A DNA stretch of 17,080 nucleotides from NCBI GenBank assembly GCA_035547895.1, contig DASZTT010000198.1, positions 1-17,080 of the forward strand, in the 5' to 3' direction. Shown here in pieces: positions 6,732 to 14,900 of this stretch. The first letter of the stretch is position 1. Every line of letters begins with the position of its first letter. The translations under genes and the position numbers were made by a program. The stretch is from 66-474 sp035547895 (GTDB lineage: Bacteria > Pseudomonadota > Gammaproteobacteria > Xanthomonadales > Rhodanobacteraceae). The notes beneath the pieces are model-generated. The model was not told the DNA's origin and did no database searches. It saw only the letters and a program-made list of their open reading frames with translations.

Positions 6732-7976
6732 TTACGAGGCGGCCGAATCCGGTTGTGGTTCGTTCCGGCTTTCCCACTTCGCGACGACCGCGGCGGCGAC
6801 CGAATTGCCGACCACGTTGGTGGCGGAGCGGCCCATGTCGAGCACGTGGTCGACCGCGATCACCAGTGCGATGGCGCCGTCCGGAATCGCGAAGTAGTGC
6901 AGCGTCACCGCGACCACCGCCAATGCGGCCCGCGGCACGCCGGCCACGCCCTTGGTGGTGACGATCAGCATCCCGAACAGCGTGATCTGCTGGGCCAGCG
7001 TCAAGGTGATGCCGTACGCCTGCGCGAGGAACAGGATTGCGAACGTGCAGTACATCATCGAGCCGTCGAGGTTGAACGAGTAGCCGAGCGGCAGCACGAA
7101 GCTGGCGATGCGGCGCGGGATGCCGAACGCGACCAGCGCTTCCAGCAGGCGCGGGTAGGCCGCTTCCGAAGATGAAGTCGCGAACGCCAGCAGCGCCGGT
7201 TGCCGGATGCGCGCGAGCAAATTCCACGCCCGTGCACCGGCGATCAGCAGCAATGCCGCGACCAGCACGATCCACAGCACGACCAGCCCGAGGTAGAGGC
7301 CGCCGACGAAGCGCGCGTAGGTGCCGAGGATGCCGATGCCATGCACGGCGATCGTGCTCGCCAGCGCGGCGAAGATCGCCAGCGGTGCGGTCAGCATCAC
7401 GTAGTCGGTCACCTTGAACATGATCGCGGCGACCTGTTCGAGCAGTTCCACGACTTTCAGCGCCTGCTCCTTCAGCGCCGCCGCGGCGATGCCGAAGAAC
7501 AGCGAGAACACCACGATCTGCAGGATCTCGTTGCCGGCCATTGCGGCGGCGATCGAAGCCGGGATCAGGTGCGTCATGAAGGTCGCGACGGTGAACGGTG
7601 CGGCGGCGTGGTGCGCGGCTGCCGGTATCGACAGATGCAACCCGGCACCCGGCTGCAGTGCGTGTGCCAGCAACAGGCCGACGATGAGCGACACGCAGGA
7701 CGCGCCGAAGAACCAGACAATCGCCTTCGCGCCGACGCGGCCGATTTCTCCGGCGCCGCCCATCCGTGCGATCGCGGCCACCAGCGTGGAGAACACCAGC
7801 GGCGCGATGATCATCCGGATCAGGCGCAGGAAGGCCTCGGTGATGATCGACAGATCCGCGGCGATAGTGGCCGCTTGCGGCGCCGCGAAGGCGCGGTTGC
7901 AGGCCCAGCCGACCGCGACGCCCAGCAGCGTGGCCGCCACCAGTGCGTACGTGAAGGCTCGCCGCGGCGCGCGCAT
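6732..7976 (-). CDS. Dicarboxylate/amino acid:cation symporter (DAACS family)
   Basis: The 414-residue inner-membrane transporter takes up C4-dicarboxylates or acidic amino acids with Na+ or H+. The elevator-fold motifs are complete: serine-rich hairpin TSSSEAAYPRLLE at 267-279 (HP1), the TM7 motif NLDGSMMY at 302-309, HP2 region TTKGVAGVP at 340-348, and the TM8 motif with Asp376, Asp380, Arg383, Asn387 and Asn391 in DHVLDMGRSATNVVGN. By alignment from memory with archaeal GltPh, these match Asp390, Asp394, Arg397, Asn401 and Asp405; the last is Asn here. The retained Arg favours an acidic substrate. The start ATG at 7974-7976 has only a weak ribosome site. The threonine synthase-like gene follows at 38 bases, suggesting an operon. 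Substrate is uncertain between glutamate/aspartate and dicarboxylates. Confidence 0.9.
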   Translation of the reverse strand: MRAPRRAFTYALVAATLLGVAVGWACNRAFAAPQAATIAADLSIITEAFLRLIRMIIAPLVFSTLVAAIARMGGAGEIGRVGAKAIVWFFGASCVSLIVGLLLAHALQPGAGLHLSIPAAAHHAAAPFTVATFMTHLIPASIAAAMAGNEILQIVVFSLFFGIAAAALKEQALKVVELLEQVAAIMFKVTDYVMLTAPLAIFAALASTIAVHGIGILGTYARFVGGLYLGLVVLWIVLVAALLLIAGARAWNLLARIRQPALLAFATSSSEAAYPRLLEALVAFGIPRRIASFVLPLGYSFNLDGSMMYCTFAILFLAQAYGITLTLAQQITLFGMLIVTTKGVAGVPRAALAVVAVTLHYFAIPDGAIALVIAVDHVLDMGRSATNVVGNSVAAAVVAKWESRNEPQPDSAAS

Positions 7977-8153
7977 CAGCGGCGTCTGTCCGGCGGCTCG
8001 CGTTGCCGCATCGTGAGTCGGGAATCGCAGCGGAGCAGGTCACGTGACGATGGAAGGTTCATCACTTTCCCGGGGCGTCATGCCGACCGGCCCGTTGTAG
8101 CGGGTTATCGGCGCAGGGGCAATGTCCGTTCGGGCAGGCTCCTGCGCGCGTTC
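7977..8153. other. Intergenic region between the glucan operon end and the symporter gene
   Basis: The 177-bp gap follows the stop of the dehydrogenase. It contains the candidate promoter listed separately and no strong hairpin or T-run, so I cannot place a terminator for the upstream operon. Read-through into the symporter gene is possible. Confidence 0.45.
8094..8122 (-). promoter_or_regulatory. Candidate promoter of the symporter/threonine synthase unit
   Basis: On the minus strand TTGCCC (8122-8117), a 17-base spacer and TACAAC (8099-8094) each match 4 of 6 consensus bases of a sigma-70 promoter. A start near 8087 would leave a leader of about 110 bases before ATG 7976. Moderate match only. 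Confidence 0.3.
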
Positions 8154-8972
8154 TCACCCACCCGTTGCAAACCCCGGGTACAGCGTCATGCCGCCATCGA
8201 CGTAGATCGACGCGCCCACGATGTAGTCCGATTCGTCGGAGGCAAGCCACGCGGCGACTTTCGCGATGTCGGCGGGAAGGCCGATGCGTCCGAACGGGAT
8301 CAGCTTTTCCAGCGATGCGGCCGCTTGCGGCGTGTCCCAGGCCTTGCGGTTGATCGCGGTTTCGATCGCGCCGGGGCAGATGGAGTTGACGCGGATCTTC
8401 TGCGGCGCCAGTTCCTGCGCGATCGATTCCATCAACTGCATGATGCCGCCCTTGGTGGTGGCGTAGTTGCAGTGCCCACCCCAGGGAATTTCCTGGTGCA
8501 CGGAACTGGTGAAGATGATCTTGCCGAGCGCTTTGGAAACGTCGCGCATGCCGCGCCGGGTGAATTCGCGCGCGGCCTCGCGCGCGACCATGAACGCGCC
8601 GGTGAGGTTGACGCCGATCACCTGGTTCCACTGCTCCAGCGTCATGTCCACCAGTTTCGAATCGCGCTGGATGCCGGCGTTCGAGCACACGATGTCGAGC
8701 GTGCCGAATTGCTTGATCGCGTCGGCGAACATCGCCCGCACGTCGCCCTCCTTGCTGACGTCGGCCTGGATCGCGACGGCCTTGCCGCCGCCGGCCGCGT
8801 TGATCTCGTCGCAGATTTTCTGCGCGACCTCCGGCTGCACCACGTAATTGACCGCGACGTTGGCGCCCTGCGCCGCGAGTTCACGCGCGATGCCTTCGCC
8901 GATGCCGGAATTGGCGCCGGTGACCAGCGCGTTCTGGCCGGCGAGCCGGCGGGGCTGGGATTGTGTGTTCAT
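8154..8972 (-). CDS. Short-chain dehydrogenase, glucose 1-dehydrogenase-like
   Basis: The 272-residue classical SDR is predicted to oxidise beta-D-glucose to glucono-1,5-lactone with NAD(P)+. Seen: coenzyme motif TGANSGIG at 18-25, CSNAG at 96-100, and catalytic Ser157, Tyr170 and Lys174 in SSVHQEIPWGGHCNYATTKGG-type context. The stretch around the Ser (SSVHQEIPW) and the C-terminus (GASIYVDGGMTLYPGF) closely resemble Bacillus glucose 1-dehydrogenase, which is the basis for the substrate call; another sugar is possible. The start ATG at 8970-8972 has AAGGAG six bases upstream; an open frame 25 residues longer lacks SDR homology. No signal peptide, so cytoplasmic. It is last in the glucan operon, 93 bases after the GH144-type gene. 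Confidence 0.88.
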   Translation of the reverse strand: MNTQSQPRRLAGQNALVTGANSGIGEGIARELAAQGANVAVNYVVQPEVAQKICDEINAAGGGKAVAIQADVSKEGDVRAMFADAIKQFGTLDIVCSNAGIQRDSKLVDMTLEQWNQVIGVNLTGAFMVAREAAREFTRRGMRDVSKALGKIIFTSSVHQEIPWGGHCNYATTKGGIMQLMESIAQELAPQKIRVNSICPGAIETAINRKAWDTPQAAASLEKLIPFGRIGLPADIAKVAAWLASDESDYIVGASIYVDGGMTLYPGFATGG

Positions 8973-8978
8973 GTGATT

Positions 8979-8984
8979 CTCCTT
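8979..8984 (-). promoter_or_regulatory. Ribosome binding site of the glucose dehydrogenase-like gene
   Basis: AAGGAG on the minus strand, six bases before ATG 8972. It decides the start against an in-frame ATG 75 bases upstream. Confidence 0.8.
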
Positions 8985-9040
8985 TCTCGAAGCAAAAAGC
9001 AACCCGAACGAGCAACCCTCCATGGTGCCGGGCGCCGGTG

Positions 9041-9056
9041 CGGCCATCCTTGGCCG
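9041..9056. repeat. Small perfect inverted repeat in the GH144/dehydrogenase gap
   Basis: CGGCCA-TCCT-TGGCCG forms a 6-bp stem with a 4-base loop, ten bases after the GH144-type stop. There is no immediate T-run. It could be a weak attenuator or an mRNA end-stabilising hairpin, or chance. Confidence 0.35.
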
Positions 9057-9065
9057 GTCGTCGGC

Positions 9066-10418
9066 TCACCCAAGCCATTCGCCGCGGAATCCCGCGCGCT
9101 GCAAACCGAGTTTGATCGGCGCGCATTCGCGCATCTGGTTCCACACCATGCGGGTGCGGTAGTTTTCGATCATCAGCACGATCGGTCCCTGGTTGAGCGC
9201 GAAATGCCAGGGGGAAACCCAGGCGACGGCGTCGCTGTCCTTGAGCTGGTGACGCTGCGCACCCCGGGTCTGCTGGCCGGGCCACGACAAGTTGAAGGAT
9301 GCGTGGAAGCCGTAACCCTGCGGGCTGTGGCCGATCATGTTTTCGAGATGGCGGATTTCGTCCAGCACGATTTCCGGCGCGAACGGCAGCGAGGCGATCG
9401 CCGCCCACGGCGAGATGGTGCCGTCGTCGGGTCCGAACGGGGCGCCGCGCGCGATGTAGTCGTAGAACTGCTGGTCGTGGCCGCGGAATTTTTCCACCGC
9501 GTCGGCCGGCCCGTCGCTGGCGGTGAAGCCCCAGCAATTTTTCTCGTAGCCGGTGAACTTGTGCGGATTGCGCATCGCGTACTGGCGGTGCACGTGCGTC
9601 ATCTCGCGGCTGTTTTCGAAATAGTCGGTTTTCCGCTTCGTCATCACCTGGTCCTGGAGGCCTTTCAGGTCCAGCCAGATGTGCGAGAACTGGTGGATGA
9701 ACAGCGGCCCCGCGTACAGCACTTCGCGACCGTAGATGCGGCGCCAGTCGAAGGTGGACGTCCACGCGGCGTAGGCGGCTGGCGTCACCGGAAATTCGGG
9801 TGCGGCCAGCGCCAGCACGTACAGGATCATCGCCTCGTTGTAACCCAGCCAGCGCCAGGGCTGGAAGCCGGCCTCGGGCGTCCAGCCCATCGCCAGCGCG
9901 TCCTCGCCGTTCTGCGCCCAGCGCCAGTCCACGCGCGCATAGATGGATTGCACGCGCGAGCGCACTTCGCGTTCGGCTGCGCCGTCGCCCGCGAAGTACT
10001 GCGCGGCGTGCAGCATGCCGGCCAGCAGCAGCGCGGTGTCGATGGTGGAAAGCTCGCAATTCCACGCGCGCGTGCCGGTGTCGGCTTTCAGGAAGTGATA
10101 AAAGAAGCCCTTGTAGCCGACGCCGTCCTTCGCCCCCGACTGGTCGGCTTCGTCGAAGAAGCGCAGCGCCGCCAGCGTGAGCGCGAGCGCTTCGTGGTAC
10201 AGCATCCAGCCGCGCTCGACGCCGATCGGATAGCACGACAACGCAAATCCGACCGCGGCGATGCTGCACGGCTGGCCGGGCTGGGTCGAGTCGAGCACCA
10301 GTCCCGTTTTCGGGTTGGCATGACGATCGAAGAAGCGGAACGCCTTGCACTGGAGGTCTTCCAGCATCGCGTCATCGTCGAGGGCCATGCGCGCGGTGGC
10401 ACGTCTTCCGGTGACCAT
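9066..10418 (-). CDS. Stand-alone GH144-type (glycoamylase-domain, PF10091) glucanase
   Basis: The 450-residue (alpha/alpha)6 protein matches the Glycoamylase domain family, which includes GH144 endo-beta-1,2-glucanases. Characteristic segments are NPKTGLVLDST at 35-45, the acidic WNCELSTIDTALLLAGML at 119-136, WLGYNEAMILYVLAL at 190-204 with Glu195 as a likely active-site residue, PLFIHQFSHIWLDL at 238-251, CWGFTASDGP at 295-304, ISPWAAIASLPFAPE at 335-349 and YGFHASFNLSW at 369-379. No signal peptide is present, unlike secreted GH144 enzymes, so it should be cytoplasmic. ATG 10416-10418 is the start, with AAGGAG upstream; an ATG at 10388 is an alternative. It is nine bases after the GH39 stop. 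Beta-1,2-glucan or sophoro-oligosaccharides are the likely substrates, inferred from family and neighbours. Confidence 0.85.
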   Translation of the reverse strand: MVTGRRATARMALDDDAMLEDLQCKAFRFFDRHANPKTGLVLDSTQPGQPCSIAAVGFALSCYPIGVERGWMLYHEALALTLAALRFFDEADQSGAKDGVGYKGFFYHFLKADTGTRAWNCELSTIDTALLLAGMLHAAQYFAGDGAAEREVRSRVQSIYARVDWRWAQNGEDALAMGWTPEAGFQPWRWLGYNEAMILYVLALAAPEFPVTPAAYAAWTSTFDWRRIYGREVLYAGPLFIHQFSHIWLDLKGLQDQVMTKRKTDYFENSREMTHVHRQYAMRNPHKFTGYEKNCWGFTASDGPADAVEKFRGHDQQFYDYIARGAPFGPDDGTISPWAAIASLPFAPEIVLDEIRHLENMIGHSPQGYGFHASFNLSWPGQQTRGAQRHQLKDSDAVAWVSPWHFALNQGPIVLMIENYRTRMVWNQMRECAPIKLGLQRAGFRGEWLG

Positions 10419-10423
10419 GTCCG

Positions 10424-10430
10424 CTCCTTA
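10424..10430 (-). promoter_or_regulatory. Ribosome binding site overlapping the GH39 stop codon
   Basis: The minus strand reads TAAGGAG here: TAA is the GH39 stop (10430-10428) and AAGGAG is the Shine-Dalgarno of the GH144-type gene, five bases before ATG 10418. Ribosomes ending GH39 cover the next start site, which favours coupled translation. Confidence 0.7.
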
Positions 10431-11867
10431 CGCCAGTTCCACGCGCACGGCGGCGATGCCATGCGGCGGCAGGTCGAGCTGGATATCGAAGCCATCGTCT
10501 TGCGGGCTGATCGCGACCGGTTCGGGCTTCAGTCGCGAAGCGCCGTCCAGTTCGGCGACCTGTTTCGCATCGAGGTAACCGGGTGAACCCATGTCGAGCC
10601 AGGCCTGGCGGGTGTTGCAATGGTCCTGGTCCACGCGTTGCACGCGCGCGTTTTTCGGCTGGCGCGAACCCTGCACGTGCCACGTCACCGCTTCGGCCGC
10701 GATGGACTGGCGCGGAAAGGCATGGTTGCCCAGCAACAGGTCGACGTGCGTGTCGTCGCTGCGTACCGCCCAGGCATCCACGGTCGGATGCGAACCTTCC
10801 ACCGGCAGGCGCGAATGGCCGAGTCCGTGCAGCAACTGCATCGCGCGATAGGTCGGCTTGGCGATGCCGTGGATCGTCTGCAGGCCGAAGCTGCCGTGGA
10901 ACGGAATCGACGAGAAATAGTTTTCCTCGAAGATGTCGCTGAAGGTCCACCAGCTGTAGCAATGCACGAGGTCGGCGACGTCCAGCATGTTCTTGAGCAG
11001 GAACGCCGCGGCGTATGGCTGGTCGTGGAGATCGAAGAACGGGTTGGACGACGAGCTCCACTCGGTGTAGCAGAGTTTGCGATCGCCGGCTGCCTGGCGC
11101 GTCTTGCGCACGCGCTGGATCAGCACGTCGCGCGGCGCATCGGAGAGTTGCGTTTCGGTGTCGTCGCCGGGCCTGCCCAGCGCGTCGGTGGGATAGTGAT
11201 GGGTGGACACGAAATCCGCCGGCAGCCTGTTCGCTTCGCAGAAGTCGAGGAACTGCGGGATCCATTCGTCGTCGGCGGTGGCCGGGCCGCCCACGCGCAG
11301 CTGCGCATCGATGTCCTTGATCGCGTTGGCGGTGTACTGGTAGAGCTTGAAGTAGTCGGCTTGCGAGCCCTTCCAGAACGCATCGAGGTTGGGTTCGTTC
11401 CACACCTCGAAATACCACGAGCGCACCTCGTCGATGCCGTAGCGGTCGACCCAGTGCCTGACCAGCCGCGCGATCAGGTCGGCCCATTTGGCGTAATCGC
11501 GCGGTGGCGTGACGTTGGCCTTGTAGAAGAACACGATGTCGCCGCCGGTCTGCAGCGCGGTCGGCATGAAGGACAGTTCCACGAACGGCTTCATCCCGAT
11601 CGAGACCAGGAAATCGAAGATCTGGTCGGCATTGAAGAACGAGTACATGTCCTTGTCGCATTCGATCAGGTACGTGCACATCTCGTCGTTGAGCAGGCCG
11701 TGGAAACGCACGTAACGCGCGCCGAGTTCGGCGCGGGTCTTGCGCATCTGCGCCTGCCAGTCGGCGCGCAGCGCCAGCAGCGCGCGGCCACTGCCGACGG
11801 TGTGGCTCCAGACGTGGTCGAGTTCGCTGCCGGCGGCATCGAGATTGCACTTGAACGTCGTGGTCAT
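10428..11867 (-). CDS. GH39 family glycoside hydrolase (beta-xylosidase-like)
   Basis: The 479-residue retaining glycosidase of clan A has a TIM barrel (about 1-360) and a C-terminal beta-sandwich (about 360-479). The acid/base is Glu158 in YFEVWNEPN and the nucleophile is Glu269 in CYTEWSSSSNP, with the spacing of the Thermoanaerobacterium GH39 xylosidase pair (160/277). STHHYPTD at 221-228 is another family motif. No signal peptide, so cytoplasmic. GH39 covers beta-xylosidases, alpha-L-iduronidases and exopolysaccharide endoglycosidases such as PslG; the actual substrate is not readable, and its place between a glucan synthase and a GH144-type enzyme hints at a glucan or a decorated glucan. 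The start ATG 11865-11867 has a good ribosome site. It follows the synthase by 55 bases. Confidence 0.9.
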   Translation of the reverse strand: MTTTFKCNLDAAGSELDHVWSHTVGSGRALLALRADWQAQMRKTRAELGARYVRFHGLLNDEMCTYLIECDKDMYSFFNADQIFDFLVSIGMKPFVELSFMPTALQTGGDIVFFYKANVTPPRDYAKWADLIARLVRHWVDRYGIDEVRSWYFEVWNEPNLDAFWKGSQADYFKLYQYTANAIKDIDAQLRVGGPATADDEWIPQFLDFCEANRLPADFVSTHHYPTDALGRPGDDTETQLSDAPRDVLIQRVRKTRQAAGDRKLCYTEWSSSSNPFFDLHDQPYAAAFLLKNMLDVADLVHCYSWWTFSDIFEENYFSSIPFHGSFGLQTIHGIAKPTYRAMQLLHGLGHSRLPVEGSHPTVDAWAVRSDDTHVDLLLGNHAFPRQSIAAEAVTWHVQGSRQPKNARVQRVDQDHCNTRQAWLDMGSPGYLDAKQVAELDGASRLKPEPVAISPQDDGFDIQLDLPPHGIAAVRVELA

Positions 11868-11872
11868 GCACT

Positions 11873-11880
11873 GCCCCCTT
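11873..11880 (-). promoter_or_regulatory. Ribosome binding site of the GH39 gene
   Basis: AAGGGGGC on the minus strand, five bases before ATG 11867, within the 55-base gap after the synthase stop. No promoter is seen in this gap, in keeping with one operon. Confidence 0.65.
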
Positions 11881-11922
11881 GGAAGAAATGCGGAATTTCA
11901 ACGACAGCCTGTGAGCTGCGTG

Positions 11923-14900
11923 TCAAGGAACCGGCCGCGCAACGTGATCGGCTTCCATGCGTGCATCGGAGACCGGCGGCAGCGCGCTCCTGTGTTCGCC
12001 GAACCTCACCAGCACCTCGTGCAGGTGGCCGTCGTCCACCAGTTCGATCGCGCAGCCCGGCTGCAACTGGCTGTCCACGCTGATGTCGGCGACGCAGGCG
12101 TCGCCCGGTTTGCGCACGAATTCGATGTGGTAGCGCGCGCGGCCGTGGCGCCATTCCACCGTCCAGCGTTCCCAATCGTCGGGCACGCGCGGATCGATGT
12201 GCAGGCGATGGCCCTCCCGGCGCAGGCCCAGCAGCGATTCGGTGAGCATGCGATACATCCAGCCGGCCGAGCCGGTGTACCAGCTCCAGCCGCCCCGGCC
12301 CGCGTGATCGTCGGCCGCGTACACGTCCGCGGCCACCACGTACGGTTCCAGCCGGTAGCGCCACGCTCCGCCCGCATTGGTGGCGTGATTGACCGGGTTG
12401 AGCATGCGCGCGATGCGCCAGGCGTCCTCGACGCGCCCCGCTTGGGCCAGCGCCATCGCCACCCAGATCGCGGCGTGGGTGTACTGCCCGCCGTTCTCGC
12501 GCACGCCCGGCACGTAGCCCTTGATGTAACCGGGATCGAGCGGGGTCTTGTCGAATGGCGGCGTGAACAGTTTCACGATCCCGGCATCGGGATCGACGAG
12601 ATGCGTCAGCACCGCATCCAGTGCGCGTTCGCTGCGCGCGGCGTCGCCCAGGTCCGCGAGCACCGACCAGCTTTGCGGCAGTGAATCGATCCGGCATTCC
12701 TCGCTGCGCGCGGAACCGATCGGCGTACCGTCGTCGCTCCAGGCACGCAGGTACCAGTCGCCGTCCCAGGCGTGCCGTTGCAGCATGGCCTTCAGTTCGT
12801 GCTGCGTGGCGGAAAGATCGGCGGCCGCGACGGCGTCGCCGCGGCGCGCGGCCAGCGGCGCGAAACGGCCGAGCACGTCGGCCAGGAACATGCCCAGCCA
12901 CACGCTTTCGCCGCGGCCGTGCAGGCCCAGCCGGTTCATTCCGTCGTTCCAGTCGCCGCCACCCATCAGCGGCAGGCCGTGCACGCCGAAACGCAAGGCC
13001 CGGCGGATCGCGCGCAGGCAGTGCTCGTACAGGCTGGCGGTTTCGCCGCTGATGCGCACGTCTTCGTAAACCGATTCCTCGTCGGCGGCGAGCGCGCGGC
13101 CTTCGATGAAGGGCGCGTGTTCGTCCAGCACCGCGGCGTCCCCGGTCACGCGCACGTACTCGGCGGTGCACCATGGCAGCCACAGCAGGTCGTCGGTGAT
13201 GCGCGTGCGCACGCCCTTGCCGGTGGGCGGATGCCACCAGTGCTGCACGTCGCCTTCGCGGAACTGGTGCCGCGCACAGCGCAGCAACTGTTCGCGCGCA
13301 AGATCGGGGCGCGCGTTGAGCAAGGCCATCGCATCCTGCAACTGGTCGCGGAAACCCCAGGCGCCGCCGGACTGGTAGTAGCCGCTGCGCGCGAACAGGC
13401 GCGAAGCCATCACCTGGTACGGCAGCCAGCCGTTCACCAGCAGGTTCGTCGACGCGTCGGGCGTGCGCACGTGCAATTGCGAGAGCGTGTCGCGCCAGCC
13501 GTCATGCACGCGCTCGAATTCCCCGCGCGCCGCGTCGACGTCGCCGAACTGCCGTATCAGGTCGCGTGCGTGCGCGGCGTCGGCGGCCGCGCCCAGCAGC
13601 ACCACCAGTTCGAATTCAGCACCGGGCTCGAGCCCGACCACCACGCGCTGCGCCGAACACGCGTCGAGCCCGGCGCCTGCGCTGCCGTCGAGGCGTTCGA
13701 GGCGCATCCCGAGCGGCGTTTCGAGCGAACGGTTGCGCCCGATGAACGCGCGGCGGTCGCAGGTGAAGTCCGGCCGCGGCACGCACAGCCGATGGAACGC
13801 TACGCGTCCGGCGAATACATCGTGGAAGGGATTGTGCGCGAACACCGCGCCGCTGGCCGCGTCGAACGCCGTGCGCACGTGCCTGCCCGCGCGTTCGCGA
13901 TGTTCGCCCAGCACCCATTCCACGAAGCTGGTCAGGGAAATCCGGCGTATCTGGCCGCCCTTGTTGAGCAGCCGGATGCGCGACAGCTTGACCGGCGCCG
14001 TCTGCGCGACGCACATCGTCACTTCGCTGCAGAGGTCGGCGTGCGCGTGTTCGAAGCGGCTGTAGCCGAAGCCGTGGCAGGCGCGGTACGGGTCGCCGCT
14101 CGGCGTGGGCAGTGCGGTCACCGACCAGAACTCGCCGTTGTCCTCGTCGCGCAGCCACAACGCTTCGCCGCTGGCGTCGCGCAGTGGATCGTTGTACCAG
14201 GGCGTCAGGCGGAATTCGTGCGCGTTTTCCGCGAACGTGTACGCGCCGCCCGATTCGCTGACCACGCTGCCGAAGGTTTCATTCGCCAGCACGTTGCACC
14301 ACGGCGCCGGCGTCGGGCGGTCGCGCGTCAGCCACACGCTGTATTCGCCGCCATCGTTGCGGAAGCCGCCGAAATCGTTGGTGGCGCGCAGGTCTTCCGA
14401 AAGCGGCTGCAGCGCGTAACTGCCCGGCGCCGCCTTGCGCCGCGGCAGGCGCGCCGCGGGCGCCGCTTCGCTTTCGATCGGCGACAACCGCGCGATCTGG
14501 TCGCGCAGGCGGCCTTCGTCGCCGGAAAAGACGCAGCGCGCGGTGGCCAGCATCAACGCGCGATCGGGCGCGGTCAGGTGTTCGATGCGCCACGCGAACA
14601 TGCGTCCGCGGCCCTGGCCGCCGCGCGCCTCGGCGCCGGATTCGATCAGATAAAGAATGTGTTCCTGCAATTCCTGGCGGTAACCGGAAAGCTCCTCGTT
14701 CCAGATCAGAAGGTCGGCATCCAGTCCGCTCATCTGCCAGAAGCCGTGGGCCTGGATCAGGTGCCGCACCAGATCGATCTGGCTGGCATTGGCGATGCGC
14801 GCCAGCACGATCGGCAGGTCGCCGGAAATGCCGTGCTTCCACAACGCCGATTGCGGCGGCAGCGCGATGTCAGAGACGTTGCGCGCCGCGGGCGGCCCGT

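Noticed and set aside
7200..10586. A 1,128-residue open frame on the plus strand
   Set aside because: It lies opposite four well-supported minus-strand genes, is rich in Arg, His, Asp and Gly, and has no recognisable domain. It is a high-GC shadow frame.
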